Shown here: piece by piece, positions 51,141 to 59,406 of the stretch
How the letters are laid out: each line of letters opens with the position of its first letter
How positions within the stretch are numbered: position 1 is the stretch's first letter
NCBI GenBank assembly: GCA_023436115.1
Contig: JAEZKQ010000017.1
Location: 1-64,000 of the forward strand
Origin: Bacillota bacterium
GTDB lineage: Bacteria; Bacillota; Clostridia; Christensenellales; SZUA-584
Direction of reading: 5' to 3'
Length of the DNA: 64,000 bases
Made by a program: the position numbers and the translations under genes
The notes under the pieces: generated by a model
The model's input: only the letters and a program-made list of their open reading frames with translations
What the model was told of the DNA's origin: nothing
The model's database searches: none

Positions 51141-52139
51141 TTAAAATATTTCATGAAGCAGCAGTGCCATAAGATAGCCGATCAAAGCGCAAGCCGGAAA
51201 AGTCAATACCCACGCTGTCACCATCTCCTTGACAACGCCCCAGTTGACATTGGACAGCCGTCTGGCCGCCGCTGCACCCATAATTGCTGTTCCTTTTGTG
51301 TTGGTCGTGCTAAGCGGAATACCGAGAATTGTAGACCCGATCATACATGCCGAAGCCGCCACTTCTGCGGAAAACCCTTGATATTTTTCGATTTTCACCA
51401 TATCCATACCCATGGTTTTGATGATTCTGTACCCGCCCACAGATGTCCCGATTGCCATGAGTACCGAACAAAAGATCATGATGTATATCGGTACTGTAAA
51501 CGACCCATCCATTGGTATGATTCCCCCCAGCATTAAAGCAAATGTAAATACCCCGATAAATTTTTGCCCGTCCTGCGCACCGTGACTAAATGCCATGGCG
51601 GATGCCGAAATAACCTGCCCAACGGAGAAGAATCGATTGGCCGTTTTTCTATTCATTTTTCCAAATGTTTTTGAAACACCCAATGTCATTAACCAGCCGG
51701 ATACAAAGCCAAGTATTGACGATATACCTAACCCTAAGAGCACTTTTTGCCACTCTGCCCAGCTCACCGAGTCAAGTCCGCCGCCTGCCAAAGCAGCGCC
51801 TGTCAAGCCTGCAATCAATGCATGGCTCTCGCTTGTCGGAATACCAAACCTCCAAGCGCCCACCGCCCAAGATACAATAGCAATCTGAGCTGCCGCAAGA
51901 GTCACGAGCGCATCTGTTCCGGGTGTCAATGTAATAATGTTGCCAATTGTTTTGGCCACGGCTGTTCCCATCAGCAAAACACCCAGCAAATTAAAAACAG
52001 CCGCCAGACCCACCGCTGCTTTTGGAGATAGCACGCGAGTCGATACGACTGTTGTGATAGCGTTGGGAGCATCAGTCCACCCGTTTACAAAAACAGATGC
52101 ACACACAAGTACGATAACCGTAATCAGTCCAATTTCCAT
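51141..52139 (-). CDS. PiT-family inorganic phosphate permease
   Basis: A 332-aa low-affinity inorganic phosphate transporter. About ten membrane segments are present, with the two PiT signature repeats 'NGWTDAPNAITTVVSTRVL' near the N-terminus and 'AFSHGAQDGQKFIGV' in the second half. The ribosome-binding site GGGAGG is 15 nt from the ATG, unusually far, with no better in-frame start between them. It forms a two-gene unit with DUF47. Confidence 0.94.
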   Translation of the reverse strand: MEIGLITVIVLVCASVFVNGWTDAPNAITTVVSTRVLSPKAAVGLAAVFNLLGVLLMGTAVAKTIGNIITLTPGTDALVTLAAAQIAIVSWAVGAWRFGIPTSESHALIAGLTGAALAGGGLDSVSWAEWQKVLLGLGISSILGFVSGWLMTLGVSKTFGKMNRKTANRFFSVGQVISASAMAFSHGAQDGQKFIGVFTFALMLGGIIPMDGSFTVPIYIMIFCSVLMAIGTSVGGYRIIKTMGMDMVKIEKYQGFSAEVAASACMIGSTILGIPLSTTNTKGTAIMGAAAARRLSNVNWGVVKEMVTAWVLTFPACALIGYLMALLLHEIF

Positions 52140-52197
52140 AGTGTTGAAGCAGTTCCTCCCTTAGTGTCAAACCGTTATAAAAATTTCAATTAGATAA

Positions 52198-52226
52198 ATG
52201 ATATCATTTTTCTCTGCCTAACACAA
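52198..52226 (-). promoter_or_regulatory. Promoter of PiT-DUF47
   Basis: TTGTGT (52226-52221), 17-nt spacer ending TGA (extended -10), TATCAT (52203-52198) on the minus strand. Confidence 0.55.
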
Positions 52227-52342
52227 ACACAAAAAATCTTTAATGAAAAAATTACAATTGCGATGCACGTATACGAAGCTTCATGCAACTTGCTTTTTTC
52301 CGATTAAACTCTTTTCTTGTCTTAAAGACGCTATTATGCTCA

Positions 52343-52378
52343 AAAGCCCAAGCCTGCATATTTTTTGGCTTGAGCTTT
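52343..52378 (-). terminator. Terminator of the flippase-like gene
   Basis: On the minus strand AAAGCTCAAGCC pairs with GGCTTGGGCTTT (12 bp, one G-U) around a 12-nt loop, then TTGAGC; 38 nt after the stop. Confidence 0.7.
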
Positions 52379-52415
52379 GCGCTTCTTTTAATATTCTACT
52401 CTTTAGGTGTGCTTT

Positions 52416-53474
52416 TCATTCAGTTTCAGGGGTATCATCAAGCGGCAGTTGCTTTTTTGAACGCCGCATTGCATAAACCTCATCCAATACCACAAGCAAG
52501 CTGCCGGTAATCAGCATCATGTAATACGTTAAGAATCGCCAGATCAGCATAGCGACCGCAGTTCCCGCACCAAAAAAAGGCCCGAAGAAAAGCATGAATC
52601 CGCCTTCCGAAGCGCCTGCCGCGCCGGGGAGCGGAACAAACGACACTGCTAGGAATAGACAGGCTTCCATTACAAAAATATCCATGACATTGTACTGCGT
52701 ATATCCAAATGATAAATAAATCAAATAGGGAATTAAGAAAAGAAAAGCAAGATTAATAATCGATATTAAATAAGACCCTATTGCGCGCAGCTTGTATTTT
52801 GAAATATATGCAGCAGCCGTATGATATTCGTCGATGGTGTTTTCAAAATTGCTAAGCATCTGCTCTTTCTTTTTAACCAGCTTGATCTTGGCAAGAACCT
52901 TTATCAGCCAGTTTCCAATGCCCAGCACTAGCCGTTTATTGACTATGCTTAAAATAATCACAATAACGGCTATAAGATTAACAACAAACCCGAGTACTGC
53001 GAGCCAGAACGCTTCGTTGTGATAGGTATAGTAATAAGCACCTCGTAGTATCATGCCTACAATATAAATGGTGCACAGCGACAGCTCATAAATCACAAAT
53101 TTAATACCGACTATACAGGTGGCTGTGCCGACCGGCATCTTGTAGCGCTTCATATAAATAACCTGCATAGGCTGTCCGCCTGTAGAAGATGGTGTCAATG
53201 CGCTGTAATATAAACCAATAATACCAACTTTTATAGATCTTCTAAATGGCACTCTTTTATACATGTATGATGTAATATCATCAAGCAGCCATGCATCTGC
53301 CAGCCAGTATAAAAGTAAAGACCCGATACATGCAAAAAGCCACCAGATGTTAAAGTCTTTTAATGCATCCCCAATTTGCTCAAGATTAGGCCCCGTCAGT
53401 GCGATCAGAACAATAGCGATGATCGTGACACCCATGTAAATAAGACTGAATAAATTATTCTTTTTCTTTTTCAT
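52416..53474 (-). CDS. Flippase-like membrane protein (UPF0104/LPG synthase TM family)
   Basis: A 352-aa integral membrane protein related to the transmembrane part of MprF (lysylphosphatidylglycerol synthase/flippase) and to YbhN. 'YYSALTPSSTGGQPMQVIYM' and 'FVPLPGAAGASEGGFMLFFG' are the family's conserved segments. About eight spans are visible, and there is no aminoacyl-transferase domain, so it probably moves or handles a lipid rather than aminoacylating it. The neighbouring glycosyltransferase gene suggests a glycolipid link, but each gene has its own promoter. Confidence 0.88.
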   Translation of the reverse strand: MKKKKNNLFSLIYMGVTIIAIVLIALTGPNLEQIGDALKDFNIWWLFACIGSLLLYWLADAWLLDDITSYMYKRVPFRRSIKVGIIGLYYSALTPSSTGGQPMQVIYMKRYKMPVGTATCIVGIKFVIYELSLCTIYIVGMILRGAYYYTYHNEAFWLAVLGFVVNLIAVIVIILSIVNKRLVLGIGNWLIKVLAKIKLVKKKEQMLSNFENTIDEYHTAAAYISKYKLRAIGSYLISIINLAFLFLIPYLIYLSFGYTQYNVMDIFVMEACLFLAVSFVPLPGAAGASEGGFMLFFGPFFGAGTAVAMLIWRFLTYYMMLITGSLLVVLDEVYAMRRSKKQLPLDDTPETE

Positions 53475-53498
53475 TTGCCCTCCGCTTTCCTGTCAAGC

Positions 53499-53527
53499 AT
53501 CATACCAAAAATGTATATAATAATCAA
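53499..53527 (-). promoter_or_regulatory. Promoter of the flippase-like gene
   Basis: TTGATT (53527-53522), 17-nt spacer ending TGG (extended -10), TATGAT (53504-53499) on the minus strand, about 25 nt upstream of the ATG. Confidence 0.65.
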
Positions 53528-53652
53528 GGTTATCAAAACAAGGTAATCCGCCTGTCAATCGGTACCATTGAAACGGCTGGCATAAACATAAAATATCGTA
53601 TTAGGTTTCATGCATGAAAATCATAAGAATTTCCTGTTTTGTAAAACACAGT

Positions 53653-54834
53653 TTATTCGGCGCGTCTTGCGAGCCTCGCCTTTTTCAGGTCGATAAGATA
53701 CAGATACCTTTCATAAGCGACTTGTACCGCATCTTCCCAACTCCGGTATATGGTTTGGCGCGCCGTCTCTCCAACCTTTTGGGCGTTTTGTGGATTATGA
53801 ATAATAAAACGCACCACATCGGCAAGTGACTTTGCATTGTTTTCAATAAGAAATCCGTTACTGTCGGTAATACCCTGCGATGTGCTCGCACCCTTTACAA
53901 ATACTGTGGGGCATCCGCACGCTGCGGCTTCCCGCGGAACCAGCGAAGACGTATCATACATCGACGGAAATAGCATGGCAGCGCTGCGCAGGTATATCTT
54001 TGCGATCGCGTTTCTGTCGTGGATTCTTCCTGCAAAAGTAACGCAATCCTCCATATTAAGGTCTTTAACCATTTGTTCCATATCGTGACGCTTGGCGCCG
54101 TCTCCGACAAACAGCATATGGAACCGCTCCCCCTGCGCTTTAAGCTGTCCTAAGGCCTCAATCACCAATTTCAGATTTTTTTGCCATATATGCTGGCCTA
54201 TATACATGAAAAGAGGCTCGTCCGACTTAAGGGAATACTTTTTATTAACCTCATCCAAAATCTCTTGTGTTCTAAACTGCGGCTCGATATCACATCCATT
54301 TTCAACAATGTGCACTTTTCCCCTGTAACCATACTCACGAAGCGTCTCAATAGACGCTTCATTGACCGTCCAAACCTCATCGGCGGACTCATAAAATCCC
54401 GCAATTTTAAGCAATATATTCTCGACGATCTTGTCTGATTTAATTGCAGCTTTAAAATCGTCTTTAAACTTTGAATGAAATGTTGCCACGAGAGGAATGT
54501 CTCTTTTACGCGCAATGCTGCGAGCGGCAAGCCCGGAGCTAAAAGGGCAGTGTGCATGAACGATATCAAAAGGTATTTTTTTAAGACTCATCCAGAAAGA
54601 TGTTGACATTTGCGGCATACCCACACGGTATTCATTGCGTGTGGGCACTTTAATCGATGCAAAACGGTGAACTTCAAAATCAAAATTATCGACCGCATCC
54701 GGGTGCTTGGGGGTCACCACACAGCATGTGGCATCGTCTTTATTCAAACAGCGGGCGTAATTAACAACGACATTTGCGACACCATCCAAGATCGGCGGAA
54801 ACGATTCATTAAACTGCCCGATTGTGATACTCAT
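53653..54834 (-). CDS. GT4-family glycosyltransferase
   Basis: A 393-aa retaining GT-B glycosyltransferase. The N-terminus 'GQFNESFPPILDGVANVVVN' and 'PFDIVHAHCPFSSGLAAR' resemble diacylglycerol glucosyltransferases and PimB-like enzymes; the C-terminal donor site has 'MYIGQHIWQKNLKLVIEAL' and 'MFPSMYDTSSLVPREAAACG'. The ATG at 54834 is 10 nt after GAGGAGG. It may glucosylate a membrane lipid; the acceptor is not proven. A palindromic operator candidate overlaps its promoter. Confidence 0.88.
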   Translation of the reverse strand: MSITIGQFNESFPPILDGVANVVVNYARCLNKDDATCCVVTPKHPDAVDNFDFEVHRFASIKVPTRNEYRVGMPQMSTSFWMSLKKIPFDIVHAHCPFSSGLAARSIARKRDIPLVATFHSKFKDDFKAAIKSDKIVENILLKIAGFYESADEVWTVNEASIETLREYGYRGKVHIVENGCDIEPQFRTQEILDEVNKKYSLKSDEPLFMYIGQHIWQKNLKLVIEALGQLKAQGERFHMLFVGDGAKRHDMEQMVKDLNMEDCVTFAGRIHDRNAIAKIYLRSAAMLFPSMYDTSSLVPREAAACGCPTVFVKGASTSQGITDSNGFLIENNAKSLADVVRFIIHNPQNAQKVGETARQTIYRSWEDAVQVAYERYLYLIDLKKARLARRAE

Positions 54835-54880
54835 ACTTATAAAGCCTCCTCTAAACTGCAACCATTTATATGGTTTTGAC

Positions 54881-54900
54881 AATGATGAGCCCTCATCATT
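54881..54900. promoter_or_regulatory. Palindromic operator candidate at the glycosyltransferase promoter
   Basis: AATGATGAG and CTCATCATT form perfect 9-bp arms around a 2-nt centre. It overlaps the -10 box and covers the predicted transcription start, a typical place for a repressor site. It could also form a 5' hairpin in the mRNA. Confidence 0.6.
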
Positions 54901-54925
54901 ATAGCAAACCCTGTAAATAATTCAA
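54898..54925 (-). promoter_or_regulatory. Promoter of the glycosyltransferase gene
   Basis: TTGAAT (54925-54920), 16-nt spacer ending TGC (extended -10), TATAAT (54903-54898) on the minus strand. Confidence 0.75.
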
Positions 54926-54989
54926 TTGGCAGATTGTAAAGAATAAGGGAACATAAAATGCGGAATCATACTGATATTTTAGAGAACAA

Positions 54990-55286
54990 CTATCGCAGTT
55001 TAAGCCGTTCATTGGCAATCTCAATGATATCCGCAATAAAATCTCCGACTACAGGGAGATTGTTTAAAAAAGATTGCTGCAGCAGATAAATCACAAGCGC
55101 GCCAAGAAGCGTAAATCCCACGGCGACGCCAAAGCCTCTAGCCAATCCGCCGACAAAATTGACCCATACCATGCGTTTCGTATTATTCAGGTGCCTGAGA
55201 TATTCAGCCAGCTTTAACTTTTCAAGCATCAGCGAAAGCTCATTCAGCCGCTTGCCAAGTCCGCACATCTGTTTTCTTCTGCGCAT
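54990..55286 (-). CDS. DUF5665 family membrane protein
   Basis: A 98-aa protein of the DUF5665 family, common in Clostridia and of unknown function. A helical N-terminus (LNELSLMLEKLKLAEYLRHL) precedes one membrane span, 'GFGVAVGFTLLGALVIYLLQ', and a conserved tail 'LPVVGDFIADIIEIA'. The second of two close ATG codons has AAGGGG 6 nt upstream. It stands alone, 156 nt from the glycosyltransferase gene and after the divIVA terminator. Confidence 0.85.
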   Translation of the reverse strand: MRRRKQMCGLGKRLNELSLMLEKLKLAEYLRHLNNTKRMVWVNFVGGLARGFGVAVGFTLLGALVIYLLQQSFLNNLPVVGDFIADIIEIANERLKLR

Positions 55287-55380
55287 ATCCATCCCCTTTT
55301 ATGGTTTAGTGTGGATAAATACCGCAGAATCATGCATCTAAATATTAAGCAGTCGGCTTCTCATGCAGCCTTTTAAGAAA

Positions 55381-55418
55381 AGAAAAAAACTACCTTTGCT
55401 TCATTCTTGCAAAGGCAG
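55381..55418 (-). terminator. Terminator of divIVA
   Basis: On the minus strand CTGCCTTTGC pairs with GCAAAGGTAG (one G-U) around a 9-nt loop, followed by TTTTTTTCTTTTC; 14 nt after the divIVA stop. Confidence 0.9.
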
Positions 55419-55432
55419 TCAGCATGCAAAGA

Positions 55433-56293
55433 CTATTCTATTATCTCATCAATCAACGATTTTAACTCGTCTTTACCCTTTGGATCTTTAAATGTCACAT
55501 CGGTTTCACCCTGCTTACCATCACCCTCATAAAGCCAAGAGTAATCATTATACTTGGGTAAGGAGTGCCTTTCTTCCGATTCGGTTTCCTGAGTATTACC
55601 GTCTTCGATATCGCTCAGCATCTTGTTGATCTCAAATAGTTCCATATAGCCGGTCTTCTCACCGGTTTCATCCGTTTCTTCCTTTGATATAGGCTCTTTA
55701 GCTTCATCGGCTTCATCAGGTTTTTTTTCCGGTGCCTTTTCTTCAGCTATGCCTATATCTTCAAGTGTGCGCGAAATATCTTTATCTATTTTTTCGAGTG
55801 CATCAGTGTTGATTCCACCCAACGGAACCAGCTCCTGACCAAAGTAACTTCTGTACGTCTTTTCAAAATAAGCGGCCTGCGCGTTGACCATATTGGCGAA
55901 ATTGGTGGCAAAACCTTGTGCACAAGATTTAAGCTCTTCGATCTTGCTTTTTGCTTCAGCAAGCTCACGCAATGTCTGCTCTGCTTTTTGCTTGGAAGTG
56001 CTCTCCGCGCTGCTGATAATAATTTCAGCTTTCCGCTTCGCATCATTTATCATACGTTCAGACGACTTTTGGGCGGAAACCAGCGTATTCATGATGGTTT
56101 CCTCGGTATGCTTGACCTTCTTGACACGCTCTGTTGCCGCAGCCAGTTCGCTCTTAAGTGACTCGATCTCGTTTTGCTGCGCTTTAAACTCATCAATAAT
56201 CTGGTCTAAGAATTTATCGACCTCATCCTCGTCGTACCCTTTAAAAGACCTTTTGAACGTTTTTTCCAGTATATCTTTAACGGTTAAAGGCAC
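55433..56293 (-). CDS. divIVA: Cell-division/polar-growth protein DivIVA
   Basis: DivIVA (286 aa) binds curved membrane at septa and poles and recruits division or wall proteins. The N-terminal membrane-binding domain 'LTVKDILEKTFKRSFKGYDE' is followed by two coiled-coil regions (about 28-70 and 85-150). The C-terminal ~130 residues are acidic, low-complexity and probably disordered, longer than in Bacillus (164 aa). The start is GTG, 8 nt after GGGAAAGGGG; upstream in-frame sequence is not DivIVA-like. Confidence 0.93.
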   Translation of the reverse strand: MPLTVKDILEKTFKRSFKGYDEDEVDKFLDQIIDEFKAQQNEIESLKSELAAATERVKKVKHTEETIMNTLVSAQKSSERMINDAKRKAEIIISSAESTSKQKAEQTLRELAEAKSKIEELKSCAQGFATNFANMVNAQAAYFEKTYRSYFGQELVPLGGINTDALEKIDKDISRTLEDIGIAEEKAPEKKPDEADEAKEPISKEETDETGEKTGYMELFEINKMLSDIEDGNTQETESEERHSLPKYNDYSWLYEGDGKQGETDVTFKDPKGKDELKSLIDEIIE

Positions 56294-56364
56294 GTTTTTT
56301 ACCCCTTTCCCATTATAATAGCAGGCTACAAAATTAATTTGTCCACAAAACGTTAGACTATGCG

Positions 56365-56398
56365 CGACATGCCACAAGGTAATTCTTGCGGCATGTCG
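56365..56398 (-). other. Strong hairpin between sepF and divIVA
   Basis: On the minus strand CGACATGCCGCAAG pairs with CTTGTGGCATGTCG (14 bp, one G-U) around a 6-nt loop, 20 nt after the sepF stop. No T-run follows (CGCATAGTC), so it may protect or attenuate the transcript rather than end it. Confidence 0.6.
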
Positions 56399-56417
56399 TC
56401 ATTATCTTCATATAAAA

Positions 56418-56882
56418 TCAGTCAAACCTTCGAAAACCATCGTGGCTGCCACGATCATCTACGTTCTGAGCCACATCAACGTTGGAAGGCGCCACCACAA
56501 AAATGCTTCTGGCAACCTTTTTGATGTCTCCGTTGAGCGAATAAACCGCACCGCCGACAAAATCAAGTATCCGCTGACCCAGCTCAACCTCAAGATCATC
56601 CAGATTCATGATCACGGGCTTTCTGGCCTTTAAATTATCAATAATACACTCAGCCTCTTCATAGCTGCTGGGCTGAAACACCAGCATACGCATTTTTGAG
56701 GCTGAATTCGGAAGTCCAACGACCTTGGGCTGTTTGTTACGTTTGGCATATCGCTGTTCTTCCAGCTCGTCCACCTCTTCTTCGTAGAAGCCTTCGTCTT
56801 CTTCCATCATTTCTTCACCTTCGTACTCTTCTTCTTCCAAACCTACCGCATCAAGTATACGGTTAAAAAAACCTCTCGCCAT
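56418..56882 (-). CDS. sepF: Cell division protein SepF
   Basis: SepF (154 aa) polymerises into rings and anchors FtsZ to the membrane. The N-terminal amphipathic membrane-targeting helix (ARGFFNRILDAVGL) is followed by a highly acidic linker (about residues 16-45) and the conserved SepF core 'VFQPSSYEEAECIIDNLKAR' and 'RILDFVGGAVYSLNGDI'. It lies 23 nt after yggS, as in the Bacillus ylmE-ylmF order. Confidence 0.95.
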   Translation of the reverse strand: MARGFFNRILDAVGLEEEEYEGEEMMEEDEGFYEEEVDELEEQRYAKRNKQPKVVGLPNSASKMRMLVFQPSSYEEAECIIDNLKARKPVIMNLDDLEVELGQRILDFVGGAVYSLNGDIKKVARSIFVVAPSNVDVAQNVDDRGSHDGFRRFD

Positions 56883-56905
56883 GTTATTGTAACCCCCTGA
56901 AAATT

Positions 56906-57589
56906 TTAATTTGACCTCGCTCCAAACACGGCCGTTCCTATTCTGACCACATTTGAGCCTTCTTCTATTGCAGCTTCAAAATCGTCCGACATACCCATAG
57001 AAAGGTATTCAAAATCGGAGTACACGTTTTTATAACGGTCGAAGAGCAAACGCATTTTCTCAAAATACGGTCTGTTGTCATCCGCGTCAAACGCCGCCGG
57101 CGGAATCGCCATCAGCCCCTTGATGCGGATCCTCCTCATCACAGACACGTCTTCCAAAAAGCGTTCCAGATCTTCTTCGAAAACTCCGGATTTCGTCGGT
57201 TCCTTTGCGATATTGAGCTGTACAAGCGCAGAGAGTTCCGTGCCATTTTTTTCGCACTGTGCCTCAATCTCCTGCGCCAGAGAAAGCCTGTCCAGAGAAT
57301 GCAGCAAGCATATCCCATTCAGGATATACTTCACCTTGTTACGCTGCAGCGGCCCAATGATGTGCCAGTTCAAAGAGTCTTTCAAAACCTCACGTTTTTT
57401 TAAATACTCCTGTACATGGTTCTCGCCAAAATCCCGTATGCCGGCTTCTACAGCCTGTCCAACGGTATAGGCGTCCACCGTTTTGCTGACCGCCACGATC
57501 GTAATATCACTCCTGTTTCGTCCTGTTTTTCTTGCGCTGGCATCAACCCTTTCTTCAATTATTGCGATGTTATTCGCTATGTTGGTCAT
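56906..57589 (-). CDS. yggS: YggS-family PLP homeostasis protein
   Basis: A YggS/YlmE/PLPBP protein (227 aa) that binds pyridoxal phosphate and helps control free PLP and amino-acid pools; no enzyme activity is established. The PLP lysine is in 'ITIVAVSKTVDAYTVGQAVE'; 'FGENHVQEYLKK', 'WHIIGPLQRNKVKYI' and 'LSMGMSDDFEAAIEEGSNVV' are diagnostic. It sits in the sepF division cluster, as in most Gram-positives. Confidence 0.95.
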   Translation of the reverse strand: MTNIANNIAIIEERVDASARKTGRNRSDITIVAVSKTVDAYTVGQAVEAGIRDFGENHVQEYLKKREVLKDSLNWHIIGPLQRNKVKYILNGICLLHSLDRLSLAQEIEAQCEKNGTELSALVQLNIAKEPTKSGVFEEDLERFLEDVSVMRRIRIKGLMAIPPAAFDADDNRPYFEKMRLLFDRYKNVYSDFEYLSMGMSDDFEAAIEEGSNVVRIGTAVFGARSN

Positions 57590-57611
57590 GATTTAAGACT
57601 CCATCCAAAGC

Positions 57612-58793
57612 CTATTTTTTTATAGTTTGTCCTATTTCCAACGTAGGTGACCCTTCATATGTTTGTATCAGTACCGTATCGCCCTTATCGGCAATCACCA
57701 GCACAGGTACATATTCACCGGCTGTGGTTTCTACGTAATCCACATTTTCGACTGTTTTCACACAGCTCTTCGGGACACTTAAGCCTTCCTGCACACCATA
57801 CAGCCTTGCGGTCACACGCCGTTCGCCGAGCATAGGGCCAATATTATCCTGAATCAGTATAGTATACACAAAACCTTCTTTTTGTTCAAGCTCGGATACG
57901 TTGTAGACGGTTCCCGTATACTGAGTTTCCAAGTAATCCTCAAATATAATTGAGAAGCTGTTGCCCAGGTGCATTTCGGGTATCTTCTTTTGTGACATCA
58001 GCACCACATACCATTCATTGGGGTTGACCACACGGTACAGCGGCGCAGATCCCTGATCCTTTTCGGGTGTCTCAACCGTCTTGCCTTCGGCGACTTCTTT
58101 GAGCGCATTCCACGTAAAGCTGCCGATATTCTGCTTGGTCATCAGCGGCTCACATCCGTCGAAATAGAAGCTCACAACACCGCCCTCGTTTGCTGTCAGC
58201 TGGCTGCGCCAAGTCGCAAAGAGCGTCAGCAGATCAGATTCCTGCGTGTAATAATCGCGCAGCTGTTCGTCGGGATTTGTGACCTGTTTCAAATACACTA
58301 AACGCTCATCCAGCAGAGCCTCCATATCCCGTTCCAGTGTAAGCAGCGAAGACGGGACATCGTTATAAATAGCCTGTTCGATCTCGCTTGCCTTGGCATC
58401 GATCCGTGCGTTGATATCATCCAGCGTCGCGTCGATAACCCCCGCGCGAATAACCTCCGTCTGATATTTAAGAATCGTCTTTTGCAGATCCAGAAGCTTT
58501 GAAAGCTGTTCATCGTTATAACCCAGCTCATAGACTTCGGCAATAGGATCTCCCACTGCGACGGTCTGACCTTCTACCGCTATATATTTCGTTTTGCCGT
58601 AATTCTTCGCTTCGTAAACAACCTCATCGCGCACGATCATCAGATCAAAAGCGGCATCAAACTCTGCGCTGTTTCCCTCGACAACCGCCGTCGGCGGCGA
58701 ACTAAGCAATATAATCAGCAAAACGGCGATCAATGCAAAAGTTACTGCAAGTATCAAAAAAAACTTAATTCTTGGTTTTCGCCTGACTGCCAT
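57612..58793 (-). CDS. HlyD-like membrane-anchored adaptor protein
   Basis: A 393-aa protein with one N-terminal membrane span (about residues 10-31) and a large extracytoplasmic part. Biotinyl-lipoyl-like segments ('YIAVEGQTVAVGDPIAEVY') flank a long coiled coil (about residues 90-180), and a beta-barrel domain lies C-terminal. This is the architecture of HlyD/MFP-type adaptor proteins. No efflux ABC transporter is adjacent; its conserved place before yggS-sepF suggests an envelope or division role. Function unknown. Confidence 0.82.
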   Translation of the reverse strand: MAVRRKPRIKFFLILAVTFALIAVLLIILLSSPPTAVVEGNSAEFDAAFDLMIVRDEVVYEAKNYGKTKYIAVEGQTVAVGDPIAEVYELGYNDEQLSKLLDLQKTILKYQTEVIRAGVIDATLDDINARIDAKASEIEQAIYNDVPSSLLTLERDMEALLDERLVYLKQVTNPDEQLRDYYTQESDLLTLFATWRSQLTANEGGVVSFYFDGCEPLMTKQNIGSFTWNALKEVAEGKTVETPEKDQGSAPLYRVVNPNEWYVVLMSQKKIPEMHLGNSFSIIFEDYLETQYTGTVYNVSELEQKEGFVYTILIQDNIGPMLGERRVTARLYGVQEGLSVPKSCVKTVENVDYVETTAGEYVPVLVIADKGDTVLIQTYEGSPTLEIGQTIKK

Positions 58794-58876
58794 TTATTCC
58801 CCTTCCGAATTTACCCCTTAATACTTCTCCGCAGCCAAAAAAACTCCTTTGTATATGAAGATAGAAAAAACACGAA

Positions 58877-58899
58877 TTCTCCCGCATTGGCAAGGAGAA
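58877..58899 (-). terminator. Possible weak terminator before the HlyD-like gene
   Basis: On the minus strand TTCTCC pairs with GGAGAA around an 11-nt loop; a TTTTTT run comes 6 nt later. It lies just after the kinase gene at 58904-59308 and could separate the sigma module from the division cluster. Confidence 0.35.
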
Positions 58900-58903
58900 A
58901 ATG

Positions 58904-59308
58904 TCACAACGCAATCCTGACTTCCACGCTGTTGCCAAGACCATTGTAGCGGATATCCTGGCACAGTGCACGCACCAGCGTGAGCCCTCGGCCGCGCTCT
59001 CGCAGCAGCGTTTCCTCGTCTTCAGGCATGTGACTACACATACTATCGTGCGCAAAACCGGTCCCGCGATCGGTAATGCAAATGCTCAAACAACCATTTT
59101 TCATTGTTGCTTTAAAAATAACGGGTGCTTTCTTGGACGGACTGGCGTGTTCAAAGCTGTTGACCAGCAGCTCATTAATCACAAGAGCGATATTATATTT
59201 GCGCTCTTCCGTCAATGGCATATATTTCTCCACGCCGTTTAACACACCATGAACCACTTTTTTTATATCATCAATTGATGTAAGAGCATACCGGCTCGCG
59301 TAATTCAT
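58904..59308 (-). CDS. RsbW/SpoIIAB-type serine kinase anti-sigma factor
   Basis: A 134-aa GHKL-ATPase protein of the anti-sigma kinase family. All ATP-binding boxes are present: N-box 'INELLVNSFEHA' (Glu46, Asn50), G1 'DRGTGF' (Asp80, Gly82, Gly84) and G2 'RERGRGLTLVRAL' (106-111). It should bind a sigma factor and phosphorylate an STAS anti-anti-sigma protein. It follows the sigma gene by 98 nt. The start at 59308 is chosen by homology; its ribosome-binding site is weak. Confidence 0.85.
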   Translation of the reverse strand: MNYASRYALTSIDDIKKVVHGVLNGVEKYMPLTEERKYNIALVINELLVNSFEHASPSKKAPVIFKATMKNGCLSICITDRGTGFAHDSMCSHMPEDEETLLRERGRGLTLVRALCQDIRYNGLGNSVEVRIAL

Positions 59309-59406
59309 ATAAAGACACCAAGGAGCACACAATATTGTACCGCAGCGAGCGACTGCGCGCACCGTGCTTCTTAAATCTATATACCCCCGCTAGCAGACAT
59401 CTAAAC

